Shown one piece after another: positions 1-8,904 of a stretch of 50,532 bases of DNA. Every line of letters begins with the position of its first letter. Position 1 is the stretch's first letter. The notes under the pieces are model-generated. The model did no database searches, was not told where the DNA came from, and saw only the letters and a list, made by a program, of their open reading frames with translations. Source of the DNA: an uncultured Acidimicrobiales bacterium. GTDB lineage: Bacteria; Actinomycetota; Acidimicrobiia; Acidimicrobiales; SZUA-35. Location: positions 1 to 50,532 of the forward strand of contig CAKZXA010000090.1 in the NCBI GenBank assembly GCA_937922045.1, written 5' to 3'. Made by a program: the position numbers and the translations under genes.

Positions 1-416
1 GCGATCCGATCACGAAACGCCGACCACTCGGCCTCGTCCATCTGCTCGGCTTCGGCGGGTCGGCCCGCGGTAGGGGCTCGCCGAGCCGAAATCGAATCGA
101 TGAGCACGAGATGCTCAGCACCATGAGCGGCCAAAGCAGCCGCTGACCTGGTGGCCGCGTCGAACACTTGGTCCCAACGGTCTGGGTCGTGGAAGGGTTG
201 GAAGACGACGCCCCCGACCAGCTCCAAACCATTCTCGGCCAAGGCGTCAGCCAAGATCGCCGGGTCTTCGGGCATATAGCCGACAGGGCCCAACTCGACG
301 CCGGTATACCCGGCATCGGCGCATTCGGCGAGTAGCTGCCGCCACTCGATATTGCGGGTGTCGGCGGCGAACTCTACACCCCATGAACAGGGGGCATTGG
401 CAATGCGAACGGTCAC
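1..416 (-). CDS. Sugar phosphate isomerase/epimerase-like TIM-barrel protein (3' end cut by the window)
   Basis: The gene reads leftward and leaves the window at base 1, so only the first 138 or so residues are present. Translation from the GTG at 414-416 opens VTVRIANAPCSWGVEF, the characteristic first strand of IolE/xylose-isomerase-like barrels, where an APCSWG motif is common. It continues with a segment containing YTGVELGPVGYMPEDP and then an LVLIDS strand, matching the second and later barrel strands. Members isomerise, epimerise or dehydrate sugars and inositols; the substrate here cannot be told. It follows the DUF3499 gene on the same strand with a 69-base gap and may share its transcript. 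No clear ribosome site precedes the GTG; it was chosen because the family's conserved first strand begins right after it. Confidence 0.72.
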   Translation of the reverse strand, partial: MTVRIANAPCSWGVEFAADTRNIEWRQLLAECADAGYTGVELGPVGYMPEDPAILADALAENGLELVGGVVFQPFHDPDRWDQVFDAATRSAAALAAHGAEHLVLIDSISARRAPTAGRPAEAEQMDEAEWSAFRDRI

Positions 417-485
417 CGCCGGGATTCTACCGACCGACACGAAAACCCGCTCAGCCGAAGACCTATGTTGACCGCTACGAGATTT

Positions 486-1166
486 TTAGTGGCCCGTTGT
501 TGCCCGGAAGGCACGAGATAGCAGTGGCGATGACGCCTGGAGTTCTTCAGGCTCATCCTCATCGCCGAACTCGTAATGCCAGGGGAACATCTCCTGCTGG
601 CTCGGCTCGTCGTCTTCATCGACGGCGCGCCGCCGGGTCGGGCGGGTGTCAGGGGCCTTCGCCTCAGCGTCCGCTCGGCGGCGGGCCGACGAGCGGACGG
701 TTCGGTCGCGACCAGCCTGCTGCTTATCTGCCCGTTCCCGACGAGCACGCACCCTGGCTGGCACATCGTTGAGGTCGATAACTTCAGCATCGCCCGCGTC
801 GCCTTCTTCGCCCTCGAACTCATCGGGGTCAGGCTCGCCACTACGGCGAGCTCGTTCCTTGATCGATTGGCGCGAGGACATGCGAGCCCCCGGCTTGTCG
901 GCAAGCTCATGGCGTGGCCGAACCCGGGGTGGCGTCTCTTCGACGGCGGCTTCCTCGGTGTCGTTGAGGGCCCGCGAAGTGCTACGCAGATCGTTCATAG
1001 CCCAGCCCAGAGGCGGGGTTGTGGCGTCGGCGTGGCGGGCACACAAAGGAACACCGTCGCGACTGATTCGAGGATCGACCAGCGACACCGACTCCGAGAT
1101 CGCGTCGATCTGGAGCGTTGCCGTTGACTCTTTCCCACAGCCGGGGCGGCCACAAAGAAACTTCAC
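486..1166 (-). CDS. DUF3499 family protein
   Basis: This is a 226-residue protein with a GTG start. The first 55 residues match the actinobacterial DUF3499 pattern: a CGRPGC pair (C5, C10), an antiparallel stretch, then LCARHAD (C42, H45) and PPLGW. Spacing of the two Cys and the Cys/His suggests a small zinc-binding fold. The remaining 170 residues are low-complexity and charged (runs of Arg, Glu and Asp) and probably disordered. Function of the family is unknown. The gene is divergent from the HisC-like aminotransferase, with about 130 bases between the two starts, so that gap probably holds both promoters. Confidence 0.75.
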   Translation of the reverse strand: MKFLCGRPGCGKESTATLQIDAISESVSLVDPRISRDGVPLCARHADATTPPLGWAMNDLRSTSRALNDTEEAAVEETPPRVRPRHELADKPGARMSSRQSIKERARRSGEPDPDEFEGEEGDAGDAEVIDLNDVPARVRARRERADKQQAGRDRTVRSSARRRADAEAKAPDTRPTRRRAVDEDDEPSQQEMFPWHYEFGDEDEPEELQASSPLLSRAFRATTGH

Positions 1167-1295
1167 ACCGAAAACCTACCACTACTTGAGCTCCTGGATG
1201 ATGCTTCCTCATTCAATTTCGGCTTCGACGACATCAGGGACCACAGCGGCGATCGCGCCGAGCATCGGCTCGGTGGCCTTGCTACCGTGGCCGCC

Positions 1296-2372
1296 ATGAC
1301 CATCGGGAAAGTCCGTAGTGCAGTCCGAGCTCTGGCCTCCTACCGGCCCGGCAAGGCGGCTTCGCAAGCCGAAGCCGAGCATGGCATTACGAACGCGATC
1401 AAGCTCGCATCCAACGAAAACCCCTTCCCAACGTTGCAGCCGGTAGCAGAGGCCGCGGCCGCAGCGGCCGCCGAAGCGAACCGCTATGCCGATCACCGAG
1501 CTTCGGCGCTGCGCACCAAAATCGCTGCATGGGTCGGCGTCGATGATGCCCAGGTCACCGTTGGCTGCGGCTCGGTCGGCCTACTTCAGCAGATCTGCCT
1601 CACCTACATCGATCCAGGTGACGAGGTCGTCTATCCCTGGCTGTCGTTCGAGGCGTACCCCCTCTTCGCCTCCCTGATGGCTGGCAGCTCGATCCAGGTC
1701 CCGCTCGTCGACCACGCCTTCGACCTCGACGCGGTGGCTGCCGCGGTGAACCAGAAAACCAAGCTCATCCTGCTGGCGACACCGAACAATCCGACCGGTA
1801 CCGCCATCGCAACCCCACAGATCAAGAGTCTTCTCGAGTCGATTCCGAACAACGTCATCGTGGTGGTCGACGAGGCCTACCGCGAGTTCGTCGATCCGTC
1901 CTTTGGTGACCCGGTTCGAGACCTGGTCCCCCATCATCGCAACGTGATCGTGACCCGAACATTTTCTAAGGCCTACGGCATGGCTGGGATGCGGGTCGGC
2001 TACGCGGTGTCCGATGCCGAGATCATCGACGAGTTAGACAAGGTACTCCTCGCCTTCGCCGTCAACGGCCCCGCCCAGGCCGCGGCCTCGGCCGCTATCG
2101 ATGCTGAGGAGATGAACCGGCCTCGCATCGATTTCATTCTCGCCGAACGCGAACGGGTCACCAAGGACCTGATCGAAAGCGGTTGGGCGTTACCCGACAC
2201 CCAGGCCAACTTCATCTACATCCCGACCGGAGATCGAACCGACGAGATCTACCTACACCTCGAAAAAGGCGGAGTTGTTACCCGCCCGTTTTCTGGTGCT
2301 GGCATTCGGGTCACGATCGGAAGCGAAGACGAGAACGATCGCTTTCTGAATGCCCTAGCCTCAGCAAGCTAG
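1296..2372 (+). CDS. hisC: Histidinol-phosphate aminotransferase-like PLP enzyme
   Basis: A 358-residue fold-type I aminotransferase. It shows the SNENPF substrate-loop motif near residue 36, a TPNNPTG segment near 165, VVVDEAYREF with the PLP-contacting Asp and Tyr, and TRTFSKAYGMAG with the Schiff-base lysine at about K225. All are standard for HisC, which converts imidazole-acetol phosphate and glutamate to histidinol phosphate; close relatives act on aromatic amino acids. Length fits the family. The ATG at 1296 is preferred over a GTG at 1287. No other histidine gene is nearby, so this may be a second HisC copy or an aromatic aminotransferase. Confidence 0.85.
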   Translation: MTIGKVRSAVRALASYRPGKAASQAEAEHGITNAIKLASNENPFPTLQPVAEAAAAAAAEANRYADHRASALRTKIAAWVGVDDAQVTVGCGSVGLLQQICLTYIDPGDEVVYPWLSFEAYPLFASLMAGSSIQVPLVDHAFDLDAVAAAVNQKTKLILLATPNNPTGTAIATPQIKSLLESIPNNVIVVVDEAYREFVDPSFGDPVRDLVPHHRNVIVTRTFSKAYGMAGMRVGYAVSDAEIIDELDKVLLAFAVNGPAQAAASAAIDAEEMNRPRIDFILAERERVTKDLIESGWALPDTQANFIYIPTGDRTDEIYLHLEKGGVVTRPFSGAGIRVTIGSEDENDRFLNALASAS

Positions 2373-2451
2373 ATCGGCCGAAGGGGTCATCGGGCCCTGG
2401 CTCAACAAACGTTTTCTCAACCCGTCCCGGTAGCCATCCGACACTACAGGC

Positions 2452-3201
2452 ATGACGATTCGAACTTCGAGGCTTCGCGCTCGGTCCACCCACGGGGGTC
2501 CGCGCCGTTGCCAACTTACGAAGGCGACGACCATTTTGGTTGTTGTCGCAATCGGCCTCAGTGCCTGCAGCTCCGAAACTAGTCAGAGCGAGTTCCCGGG
2601 CACCGACGACGTTCTGCTCAGCCAGACCGACGCCGAACGGGCCGAGACCGTACCGGTCCTCGACGTTGAGGAGCCGACACCGATCGAGCGATACGAAACT
2701 GGCGAACTCTCTTTCGGTGACCCAGCCGACGAAGGCTTCGCACCGATCGAGGACATCGAGGTTGAGGTCGCCGAACTCGAAGAAGAGGACGAAGTCCCGG
2801 TGGAGGCGCCAAACGAGGTACTCCCCGAAACTCCCGTCGTAGAGGTTGTTGCCGGTGAAGAGATTCTCGACGCGGTAGATCCCGTCGATGAAGCACCGAC
2901 GCCCGCCGAAGCACCGCGAAAGCGCGACGGCAAGGCTCGCAACGACATCGGCGAACTGGTGACGATCGATGAGGCCGCCAGCGTCGCATGTGGCAACGCC
3001 GAGATCGCCATCACCGAACTCGACGAAGGCAACCTGACCAAGGCCGCCGACCACAAATCGAAGGCGGCCACGTTCGCCACCGATTCGGCCACCATCGGCA
3101 TGAACGACTGGGCGACGTCGCTTTCCGGCTCCGAACCAGCCGACGCCACAACCCTGGTCGCCTTTCTCAAGGCCTGTAGCGCCGGAGGTTACGAACTATG
3201 A
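2452..3201 (+). CDS. Lipoprotein with acidic linker, unknown function
   Basis: A 249-residue protein. A basic N-terminus is followed by a hydrophobic stretch ending in the lipobox LSAC at about residues 36-39, so it is probably lipid-anchored on the outer face of the membrane. A long Glu/Asp/Pro/Val-rich spacer (about residues 45-160) leads to a compact helical C-terminal part with two cysteines (about residues 180 and 243) that could pair. I do not recognise the family. Its stop codon overlaps the start of the next gene in an ATGA junction, so the two are translationally coupled and probably work together at the cell surface. Confidence 0.65.
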   Translation: MTIRTSRLRARSTHGGPRRCQLTKATTILVVVAIGLSACSSETSQSEFPGTDDVLLSQTDAERAETVPVLDVEEPTPIERYETGELSFGDPADEGFAPIEDIEVEVAELEEEDEVPVEAPNEVLPETPVVEVVAGEEILDAVDPVDEAPTPAEAPRKRDGKARNDIGELVTIDEAASVACGNAEIAITELDEGNLTKAADHKSKAATFATDSATIGMNDWATSLSGSEPADATTLVAFLKACSAGGYEL

Positions 3202-5627
3202 GCACACCAAGCCAACGAGCAACGCAATCGGCGCCAAATCGCGCCACCGAGCTGTCGCTGGCGACAGCATTCGCAACCATCTTGTGCTTGGCGGGGATGC
3301 TTCTCTTGAGCAGCCCAGCCTCCGCCCTCGAACAACCTGACATCGATATCGACAACCTCGATATGGTGCCACTCCGCACCTGGGGTGTCTCCGGGCAAGA
3401 GCCCACCAACACACAGACCTCCACCCTGGATGTTCTCGTTTGGGACTTCGCCCAGGTCGGCGATCGCATGTTTGTGGGAGGAGCCTTCCTGAATGTTCAG
3501 GAGAGCAAAACGTCCACCCCGATTCCTCAGTCCTTTGTGGCCGCTTTCGACATCACCACAGGGGTCTGGATCGATACCTGGCGCCCGAAACTCGATCGAG
3601 CCGTCTATTCCCTCGAGGTGTTCGGCGGATCGCTGATCGTCGGCGGTGAGTTCGAAACCGTCAACGGTCAAGCTCGCGCCGGCCTGGTTGCTCTCGACCC
3701 AATCACCGGTCAGATCGACCAGAGCTTCGCAGGCTCGGTCGACCGACCATGGTCAGACAACAGGGCGATGGTGCGCGACATGGAGGTAGATGGACAATCG
3801 CTCTACGTCGTCGGCAACTTCTCCCATATCAACGGCGCGGGTGGAAGCCGGGCACGCTCCTACAAAGCTGGCCGGTTCTCGTCAACCTCAGGCGCCCTCG
3901 ACACATCGTGGCGACCCGAGGTTACCGGATCATCCGTGTGGGGTATCGCAACCGACCCCGCTCGAGGCGAGGTCCATCTCTCTGGCTTCTTCACCGCGGT
4001 GAATGGCGATGCTAACTCCGGCCACTTCCATACGGTTTCCTCCACGACCGGTGCGACCGTAGGCGGCAAGAAAGACCTTCCCCGTAACTTTCCGGCGACG
4101 CAGCCAGAGATCTATGACGTGGCGATGGGCAACGGGCTCATCTTCACCTCCGGCGAGCAGCACATCATGCAGATACTGCAACCGTCAGACCACACGATGG
4201 TTGGCTACGCCCACACGGGCATCAAGGAAGACACCTTCGAGTTTTTGGGCATCTTCGCTGGCGGCGCCTACCAGGTCGCCGAGCGCATCGGCAATGTTGT
4301 CTTCGCCGGGTGCCACTGCACCTACTCCGAGCGTGACGGCTTTATCAACCACTACTCGTCGGTGTCCAATAAGCGAACCCCTCACCGTCTGGTCATGGCC
4401 TACGAGGCCGACACCGGTCGCATCATCGAGAACTTCATGGCCGACATCCACAGTCCACGTGATGGTACGTGGGCGGTAGCCAGCGACACCAACGGCTGTC
4501 TCTACCTCGGTGGGGATTTCCACGCCGCGGGTATCGACAGCAACCAGAACCACTGGGTCGGTGGCTTTGGCAAGCTCTGTCCCAAGGGTTTCAACCCTGA
4601 CGCCCAGCCCAACAACCCGAACCCTGGACCCGACCCTGAGCCCGACCCCAACGTCGTCCTGGCTGCCGGTTCTGAGTGGCGCTTCCGTGCCGGTGGTCAA
4701 GACCTCGGCGTCGCCTGGAGAGAGAAGGGCTACAACGACGACGCCTGGCCCGCCGACAAGGCTGAATTCGGCTTCGGCGACAAGGACGAAACGACCCTGT
4801 GGCCGAAGGGGGCAGTGACCTACTACGCCCGAACAAGCTTCACCTACGACGGCGATGCCCCGAGCTCTCTCGAGCTCAAACTCAAGGCTGACGACGGAGC
4901 CATCGTCTATCTCAATGGTGTCGAGGTGCTGCGAGACAACCTTCCCGCTGGATCCGTGAACTACTTGACGCCCGCCGTGGATTGGCGGGGAGGAGCGGAC
5001 GAAAACTTCAAGCTCCACGTCATCCCAGCCGACGCACTCGTCCAGGGAACCAATGTTTTGGCCGTCGAGGTACACAACGTCTGGGCCAACAATAACGATT
5101 TGAGCTTCGATCTCGAGGTGGGCAGATCAGATCTTGCTCCGCCTGCTCCCGAGCAGGAAGATACCGTCGCCCTTGGGTCGGTTTGGAACTACGCCACCTC
5201 AGCCAACGGCGACCCGGTCAACTGGACAGCAGGTCTTCCCGGTAACAAGGCCGGCCCGGCACAGTTGGGGTTCGGCGAAAAGGAGACCACAACGATCGAA
5301 TCTGGTCACTCCGCCTACTACTTCACCCACGCGTTCACCGTGCAAGGCCTCGGTGGCTTCAAGGGCGGCGCAACGCTCGATCTTCTGGCCGACGACGGGG
5401 CCGTGGTCTACATCAACGGCATCGAAGTGCTGCGATACAACATGCCCGACGGGCCCATCAACGCCGATACACGGCCGGTTGGATGGATTAACGGCAAAGA
5501 CGAGAGCGTCAAGACCTTCACCGTCCCCGGTGACGCGATCGTCAAGGGCGAAAACGTCATAGCGGTACGAGTGCACAACTACTGGCCAGGTAACAACGAC
5601 CTGAGCTTCGACCTCGGCCTGCGCTAA
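3198..5627 (+). CDS. Secreted beta-propeller protein with duplicated C-terminal module
   Basis: An 809-residue exported protein. A signal peptide ends near SSPASA (about residue 43). Residues 60-460 contain repeated blades of the type (F/I/Y)VGG(A/E/N)F...VNG, for example MFVGGAFLNV, LIVGGEFETVNG and LYLGGDFHAAG, resembling the DUF5122/delta-60-type propeller. A Pro/Asp/Asn linker follows. Then come two copies (about residues 485-640 and 654-809) of a jelly-roll-like module with FGFGDKDET or LGFGEKETT, a DDGA(I/V)VY(L/I)NG strand, a GxNVxAVxVHN strand and NNDLSFDL. This module is common at the C-termini of bacterial secreted proteins and may bind carbohydrate. Role is inferred as cell-surface or matrix adhesion. 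It starts inside the stop codon of the lipoprotein gene. Confidence 0.75.
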   Translation: MSTPSQRATQSAPNRATELSLATAFATILCLAGMLLLSSPASALEQPDIDIDNLDMVPLRTWGVSGQEPTNTQTSTLDVLVWDFAQVGDRMFVGGAFLNVQESKTSTPIPQSFVAAFDITTGVWIDTWRPKLDRAVYSLEVFGGSLIVGGEFETVNGQARAGLVALDPITGQIDQSFAGSVDRPWSDNRAMVRDMEVDGQSLYVVGNFSHINGAGGSRARSYKAGRFSSTSGALDTSWRPEVTGSSVWGIATDPARGEVHLSGFFTAVNGDANSGHFHTVSSTTGATVGGKKDLPRNFPATQPEIYDVAMGNGLIFTSGEQHIMQILQPSDHTMVGYAHTGIKEDTFEFLGIFAGGAYQVAERIGNVVFAGCHCTYSERDGFINHYSSVSNKRTPHRLVMAYEADTGRIIENFMADIHSPRDGTWAVASDTNGCLYLGGDFHAAGIDSNQNHWVGGFGKLCPKGFNPDAQPNNPNPGPDPEPDPNVVLAAGSEWRFRAGGQDLGVAWREKGYNDDAWPADKAEFGFGDKDETTLWPKGAVTYYARTSFTYDGDAPSSLELKLKADDGAIVYLNGVEVLRDNLPAGSVNYLTPAVDWRGGADENFKLHVIPADALVQGTNVLAVEVHNVWANNNDLSFDLEVGRSDLAPPAPEQEDTVALGSVWNYATSANGDPVNWTAGLPGNKAGPAQLGFGEKETTTIESGHSAYYFTHAFTVQGLGGFKGGATLDLLADDGAVVYINGIEVLRYNMPDGPINADTRPVGWINGKDESVKTFTVPGDAIVKGENVIAVRVHNYWPGNNDLSFDLGLR

Positions 5628-5652
5628 CAGCCCGGGCCTAGCCAAACCAAAG

Positions 5653-5671
5653 CGGGTGGTAAAGCCACCCG
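5653..5671. other. Stem-loop in the leader of the polysaccharide genes
   Basis: A perfect 7-bp inverted repeat, CGGGTGG and CCACCCG around a TAAAG loop, lies 26 bases after the propeller gene and 86 bases before the Wzz-like gene. No T-tract follows, so it may be a terminator without a U-run or a leader element. The rest of the 5628-5756 gap holds a second weaker GGCGG/CCGCC pairing. Confidence 0.4.
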
Positions 5672-5756
5672 AAGAACAGTCCGAAAATAGGAGTAGGCGG
5701 AACGGACCCGCCGCTCCGAAGAAGGACTGCAGACCCAACAAGATGGACCTCTGACA

Positions 5757-7589
5757 ATGACCTCCCAAACCACACCGGTTGATCAATATCTCCAACCATT
5801 GATCCACCACAAGAAGCTGATGATCGGGGTCGCGATCGGCACGCTGCTGTTGGGCCTGCTCGGTGGCCTGATGGCGGAGTCGAGCTACAGCTCCAAGGCT
5901 TCGATCCACTTGAATCCGATCTCCGGCGACCCGACCGACCTGATCGACTCCAGCAAGTCTGGCATCGATATGGCGACGGAGCTAAGGCTCGTCAGTTCGG
6001 AGAACGTGATCACCCGGGCTGGCAATCTTCTTGCCGATCAGTCGGTGACGGTAACCGCTCGGGAGCTCAGAGACGGCTTGACCGCTACGAGCACCAAGGA
6101 CGATTCTCGAATCGTCGATGTTTCCTTCACCTCCAACGACGCCGAGAAGGCCCAGCAGGCAGCAAATGCCTTCGCCGAGTCCTATCTCGACTACCGATCC
6201 GAGTTAGCGGCCAACAATAAGACCAAGGCCGAAGAGATTCTGAAACTGCGACTCGATGAGGTCAATGCTGAACTCAACGAGGTAACAACACAGCTTCTCC
6301 GGGCCCGCGAGGGCAGTGCCGAAGAGATCCAACTCACCCGACAACAAACCTCGCTTGAGACGACGGAACTTGCGCTCACCGATGCCCTCGTCGACCTCTC
6401 AACCCTGACGAACGATCCTGGCGTCATCATCACCAACGCCGACCTACCCCGCGCCCCCGAGGGCCTCTCGTTGATGCAGATTCTGTTCGGCGCCCTGGTA
6501 GCTGGCACTGGCTTGGGCGCCGTCGCCGCCTTTCTCGCCCACTCGCTCTGCCACACAACATCAGACGAAGACGACGACTATGGCGCCGACGGCATTGATC
6601 GCGACGCATCCAATAGCCGCCTAGCCGCCATCACCCCCGGCTTTGATGAAGCGATGCCCGTCATCGGCGAGCTCCCGGTCGAAGACAACAAGGACATCAA
6701 GGTGTCTGGCGTCTTGCCCGCAGCCGAATCGTCGCATGTCGAGCCAACCAGCGTCGACGTTCCACCCGAGCCTGCCCCACAACCAACCATCCTGGATACA
6801 GGATCGAAAAGTTCGATGGCATCAGGTCCGACGACGATGCCAAAGACCCGGGCAGACCGCCCACCGGCGACCGAGGAGGCTGGCAGAGAACGACGAGCAG
6901 AGACAGACATTCTGTCTGACCTCTCGCCGCAGGAACGTGAACGAGCGGATGCCATCGGCGGACTGGTCACCCAGGGCGACTACCGCTCCTTGCTCAACAA
7001 GCTCCGCAAGCTCGGCACTGGGCGCCCTGTCATCGGCGTCTGCATCGGTGAACGCAGCCGCGATGCGTCCCTGGCCATTGGGTTCGGCGTGGCCGACGCT
7101 CTTCAGGCACTTGGCGCTCGGGTCTTGCTCGTCGACATGATCTTGGATGAACCCATCCTCGACACACTCGTTGGTTTACCTCTCGAACCGGGGCTGGCAG
7201 ATGTCGTCCACCAACGAGCAACGCTTAACGATGTGGTACGAACTCTCGAAGGCCTCGAACGGCTCGGAGCGGTCACCGCTGGCCGGGCCGAGGCCGAGAC
7301 TCGACGCTTGCTGAGCGGTGCCCCCTTCATCGCTGCGCTCCAGGAGGCAGCGACCCAATTTCACGCCATAATTCTCGTCGCTGGGTCCGCCTCCGACGCT
7401 CTGCGAAACGGTCCAGTCGTTGGACTGGGTGACGGAATCGTCGTGGGTGTAGAGCAACCGCCAGGAGCATCCCCAGAAGACGAACTCATCCACCAGCTCT
7501 CCAACCTCTCGGCTCCAATTCTCGAACTGATCTCGATCGACGCTGCCTTCGCCAACGTCGCAGAGACAGCTTCGGCATCTAGCGGCTGA
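5757..7589 (+). CDS. Wzz/CpsD-like polysaccharide co-polymerase fusion without a Walker A
   Basis: A 610-residue membrane protein with the layout of bacterial tyrosine-autokinase co-polymerases. It has a Wzz domain with a first membrane helix (about residues 21-40), an extracellular part with a coiled-coil stretch around residues 150-215, and a second helix near 240-262. A disordered acidic/Pro-rich linker follows, then a cytoplasmic Rossmann domain from about residue 400 whose VLLVDMILDEP strand corresponds to Walker A'. Where the P-loop GxxxxGK(S/T) should be, the sequence reads GVCIGERSRDASLA, with no Lys-Ser/Thr. There is also no C-terminal tyrosine cluster. It probably controls chain length or assembly of the exopolysaccharide without kinase activity. 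The next gene starts 11 bases later. Confidence 0.72.
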   Translation: MTSQTTPVDQYLQPLIHHKKLMIGVAIGTLLLGLLGGLMAESSYSSKASIHLNPISGDPTDLIDSSKSGIDMATELRLVSSENVITRAGNLLADQSVTVTARELRDGLTATSTKDDSRIVDVSFTSNDAEKAQQAANAFAESYLDYRSELAANNKTKAEEILKLRLDEVNAELNEVTTQLLRAREGSAEEIQLTRQQTSLETTELALTDALVDLSTLTNDPGVIITNADLPRAPEGLSLMQILFGALVAGTGLGAVAAFLAHSLCHTTSDEDDDYGADGIDRDASNSRLAAITPGFDEAMPVIGELPVEDNKDIKVSGVLPAAESSHVEPTSVDVPPEPAPQPTILDTGSKSSMASGPTTMPKTRADRPPATEEAGRERRAETDILSDLSPQERERADAIGGLVTQGDYRSLLNKLRKLGTGRPVIGVCIGERSRDASLAIGFGVADALQALGARVLLVDMILDEPILDTLVGLPLEPGLADVVHQRATLNDVVRTLEGLERLGAVTAGRAEAETRRLLSGAPFIAALQEAATQFHAIILVAGSASDALRNGPVVGLGDGIVVGVEQPPGASPEDELIHQLSNLSAPILELISIDAAFANVAETASASSG

Positions 7590-7599
7590 GGCGACATCG

Positions 7600-8901
7600 A
7601 TGGCGGCGCTTGACGCTCACAACAACAATGGGCGCCTCTTCGTCTACATGACCGCCGGCTATCCGCTGGCGTGGGCTGTCGGTCTCAGTCCGATGATCTT
7701 TGTCTTGGTCGCACTGCCGATGGTTGTGTGGCTGCTTAGGAACCGCCCGTTGGAGGTGCCGCGCGGCACCCTCTTCTTCTCGGTCTTTTTGCTGATGGTT
7801 CTGGCCTCCGTCATCAACGTTCAGACGGTGGGTCGCCTCGCCCTGTTCGTCATGCGGGCCTCCTGGTATACCTCTGGGCTCATCACCCTCATCTACCTGG
7901 CACGCCAACAGGGGCCTCTCGCCCGCCGCACCATCATCCGAGGCATGATCGCTCTCTGGTTCCTCGTCGTTATCGGCGGCTACGGCGCTCTCGTTGTGCC
8001 GACCTTGGCGTGGCGCAGCCCGATGTCGATGGTGTTGCCAGGAGCAATCGCAAGCGACGAATTCATCTCGGCCTTGATCAACCCGAAAGTGGCCGAGATC
8101 CAAGAATTCCGCTGGCAGGGTGTCACCCTGTATCGGCCAGCAGCCCCGTTCGCCTACACAAACGCGTGGGGATCATCATTCGCCATGCTGTACCCCTTCG
8201 TCCTCGCCGGGTTCCAAGACCGCCGGGTCGGCATCCCACGATGGGTTCTCGTCGTCATCACCCTGCTCGGTCTCCCGCCCTTCTACTACGCCTTGAACCG
8301 TGGGGCATGGCTTACCTTGAGCTGCGGCCTGCTCTTCGGCGTGCTGCGATGGGCGTGGGTTACCCGGAACTTGCTCCCCATCAAAGTGTTGGCAGGACTG
8401 ATCGCAATCACCGTGCCCCTCGTCGTTACCAGCGGGGTCCTCGACACAGCGCTCAACCAGCTCGAAACCCGCTCTGAGGACTCCAATGAGACCCGTGCCA
8501 ACATCTACGTCGAAACCTTGGAGGCCTCTATCGAGTCGCCGGCGATCGGTTACGGAACGCCACGAACCAATCCGGCAAATCCAACCGGACCACCCCTCGG
8601 CACCCACGGACAGCTATGGGCCATCATGTACGCCCACGGTTTCGTAGCAATCGGGGCCTACATCCTCTTTTTTGTTCGCGGCTTTCTGTGGTCGACGGGT
8701 TCGGGACCGGTCGCTCACTGGGCGAAGGTCTCGCTCTTGATCGGTCTGCTTCAGATCCCGATCTACGGCCACCTCCCCCTCCAACTTTTCATAATGGTCG
8801 GATCAGCGGTCATAGCTTCGTGGCCCCACATCATGGACTCCGAACGCCCAACCGCCGTGGCCGGTAGCAGGCCCCCTGTCCCCGTCGCAGCGGGAAGTTA
8901 G
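7600..8901 (+). CDS. O-antigen polymerase/ligase-like membrane protein
   Basis: A 433-residue protein with about ten predicted membrane segments. A large extracytoplasmic loop in the second half contains LETRSEDSNETR and IGYGTPR, and the preceding membrane segment has YALNRGAWLTL. This matches the Wzy_C/WaaL family layout, where an Arg-rich motif before the loop and a conserved loop near GxG are functionally important. It is expected to polymerise lipid-linked repeat units or ligate glycan. It sits between the Wzz-like and flippase genes (gaps of 10 and 3 bases), which fits a Wzy role. Confidence 0.72.
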   Translation: MAALDAHNNNGRLFVYMTAGYPLAWAVGLSPMIFVLVALPMVVWLLRNRPLEVPRGTLFFSVFLLMVLASVINVQTVGRLALFVMRASWYTSGLITLIYLARQQGPLARRTIIRGMIALWFLVVIGGYGALVVPTLAWRSPMSMVLPGAIASDEFISALINPKVAEIQEFRWQGVTLYRPAAPFAYTNAWGSSFAMLYPFVLAGFQDRRVGIPRWVLVVITLLGLPPFYYALNRGAWLTLSCGLLFGVLRWAWVTRNLLPIKVLAGLIAITVPLVVTSGVLDTALNQLETRSEDSNETRANIYVETLEASIESPAIGYGTPRTNPANPTGPPLGTHGQLWAIMYAHGFVAIGAYILFFVRGFLWSTGSGPVAHWAKVSLLIGLLQIPIYGHLPLQLFIMVGSAVIASWPHIMDSERPTAVAGSRPPVPVAAGS

Positions 8902-8904
8902 CCG

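Noticed and set aside
5757-7589. Annotation as an active tyrosine autokinase
   Set aside because: The P-loop lacks the Lys-Ser/Thr pair and no C-terminal Tyr cluster is present, so only the fold, not the activity, is supported.
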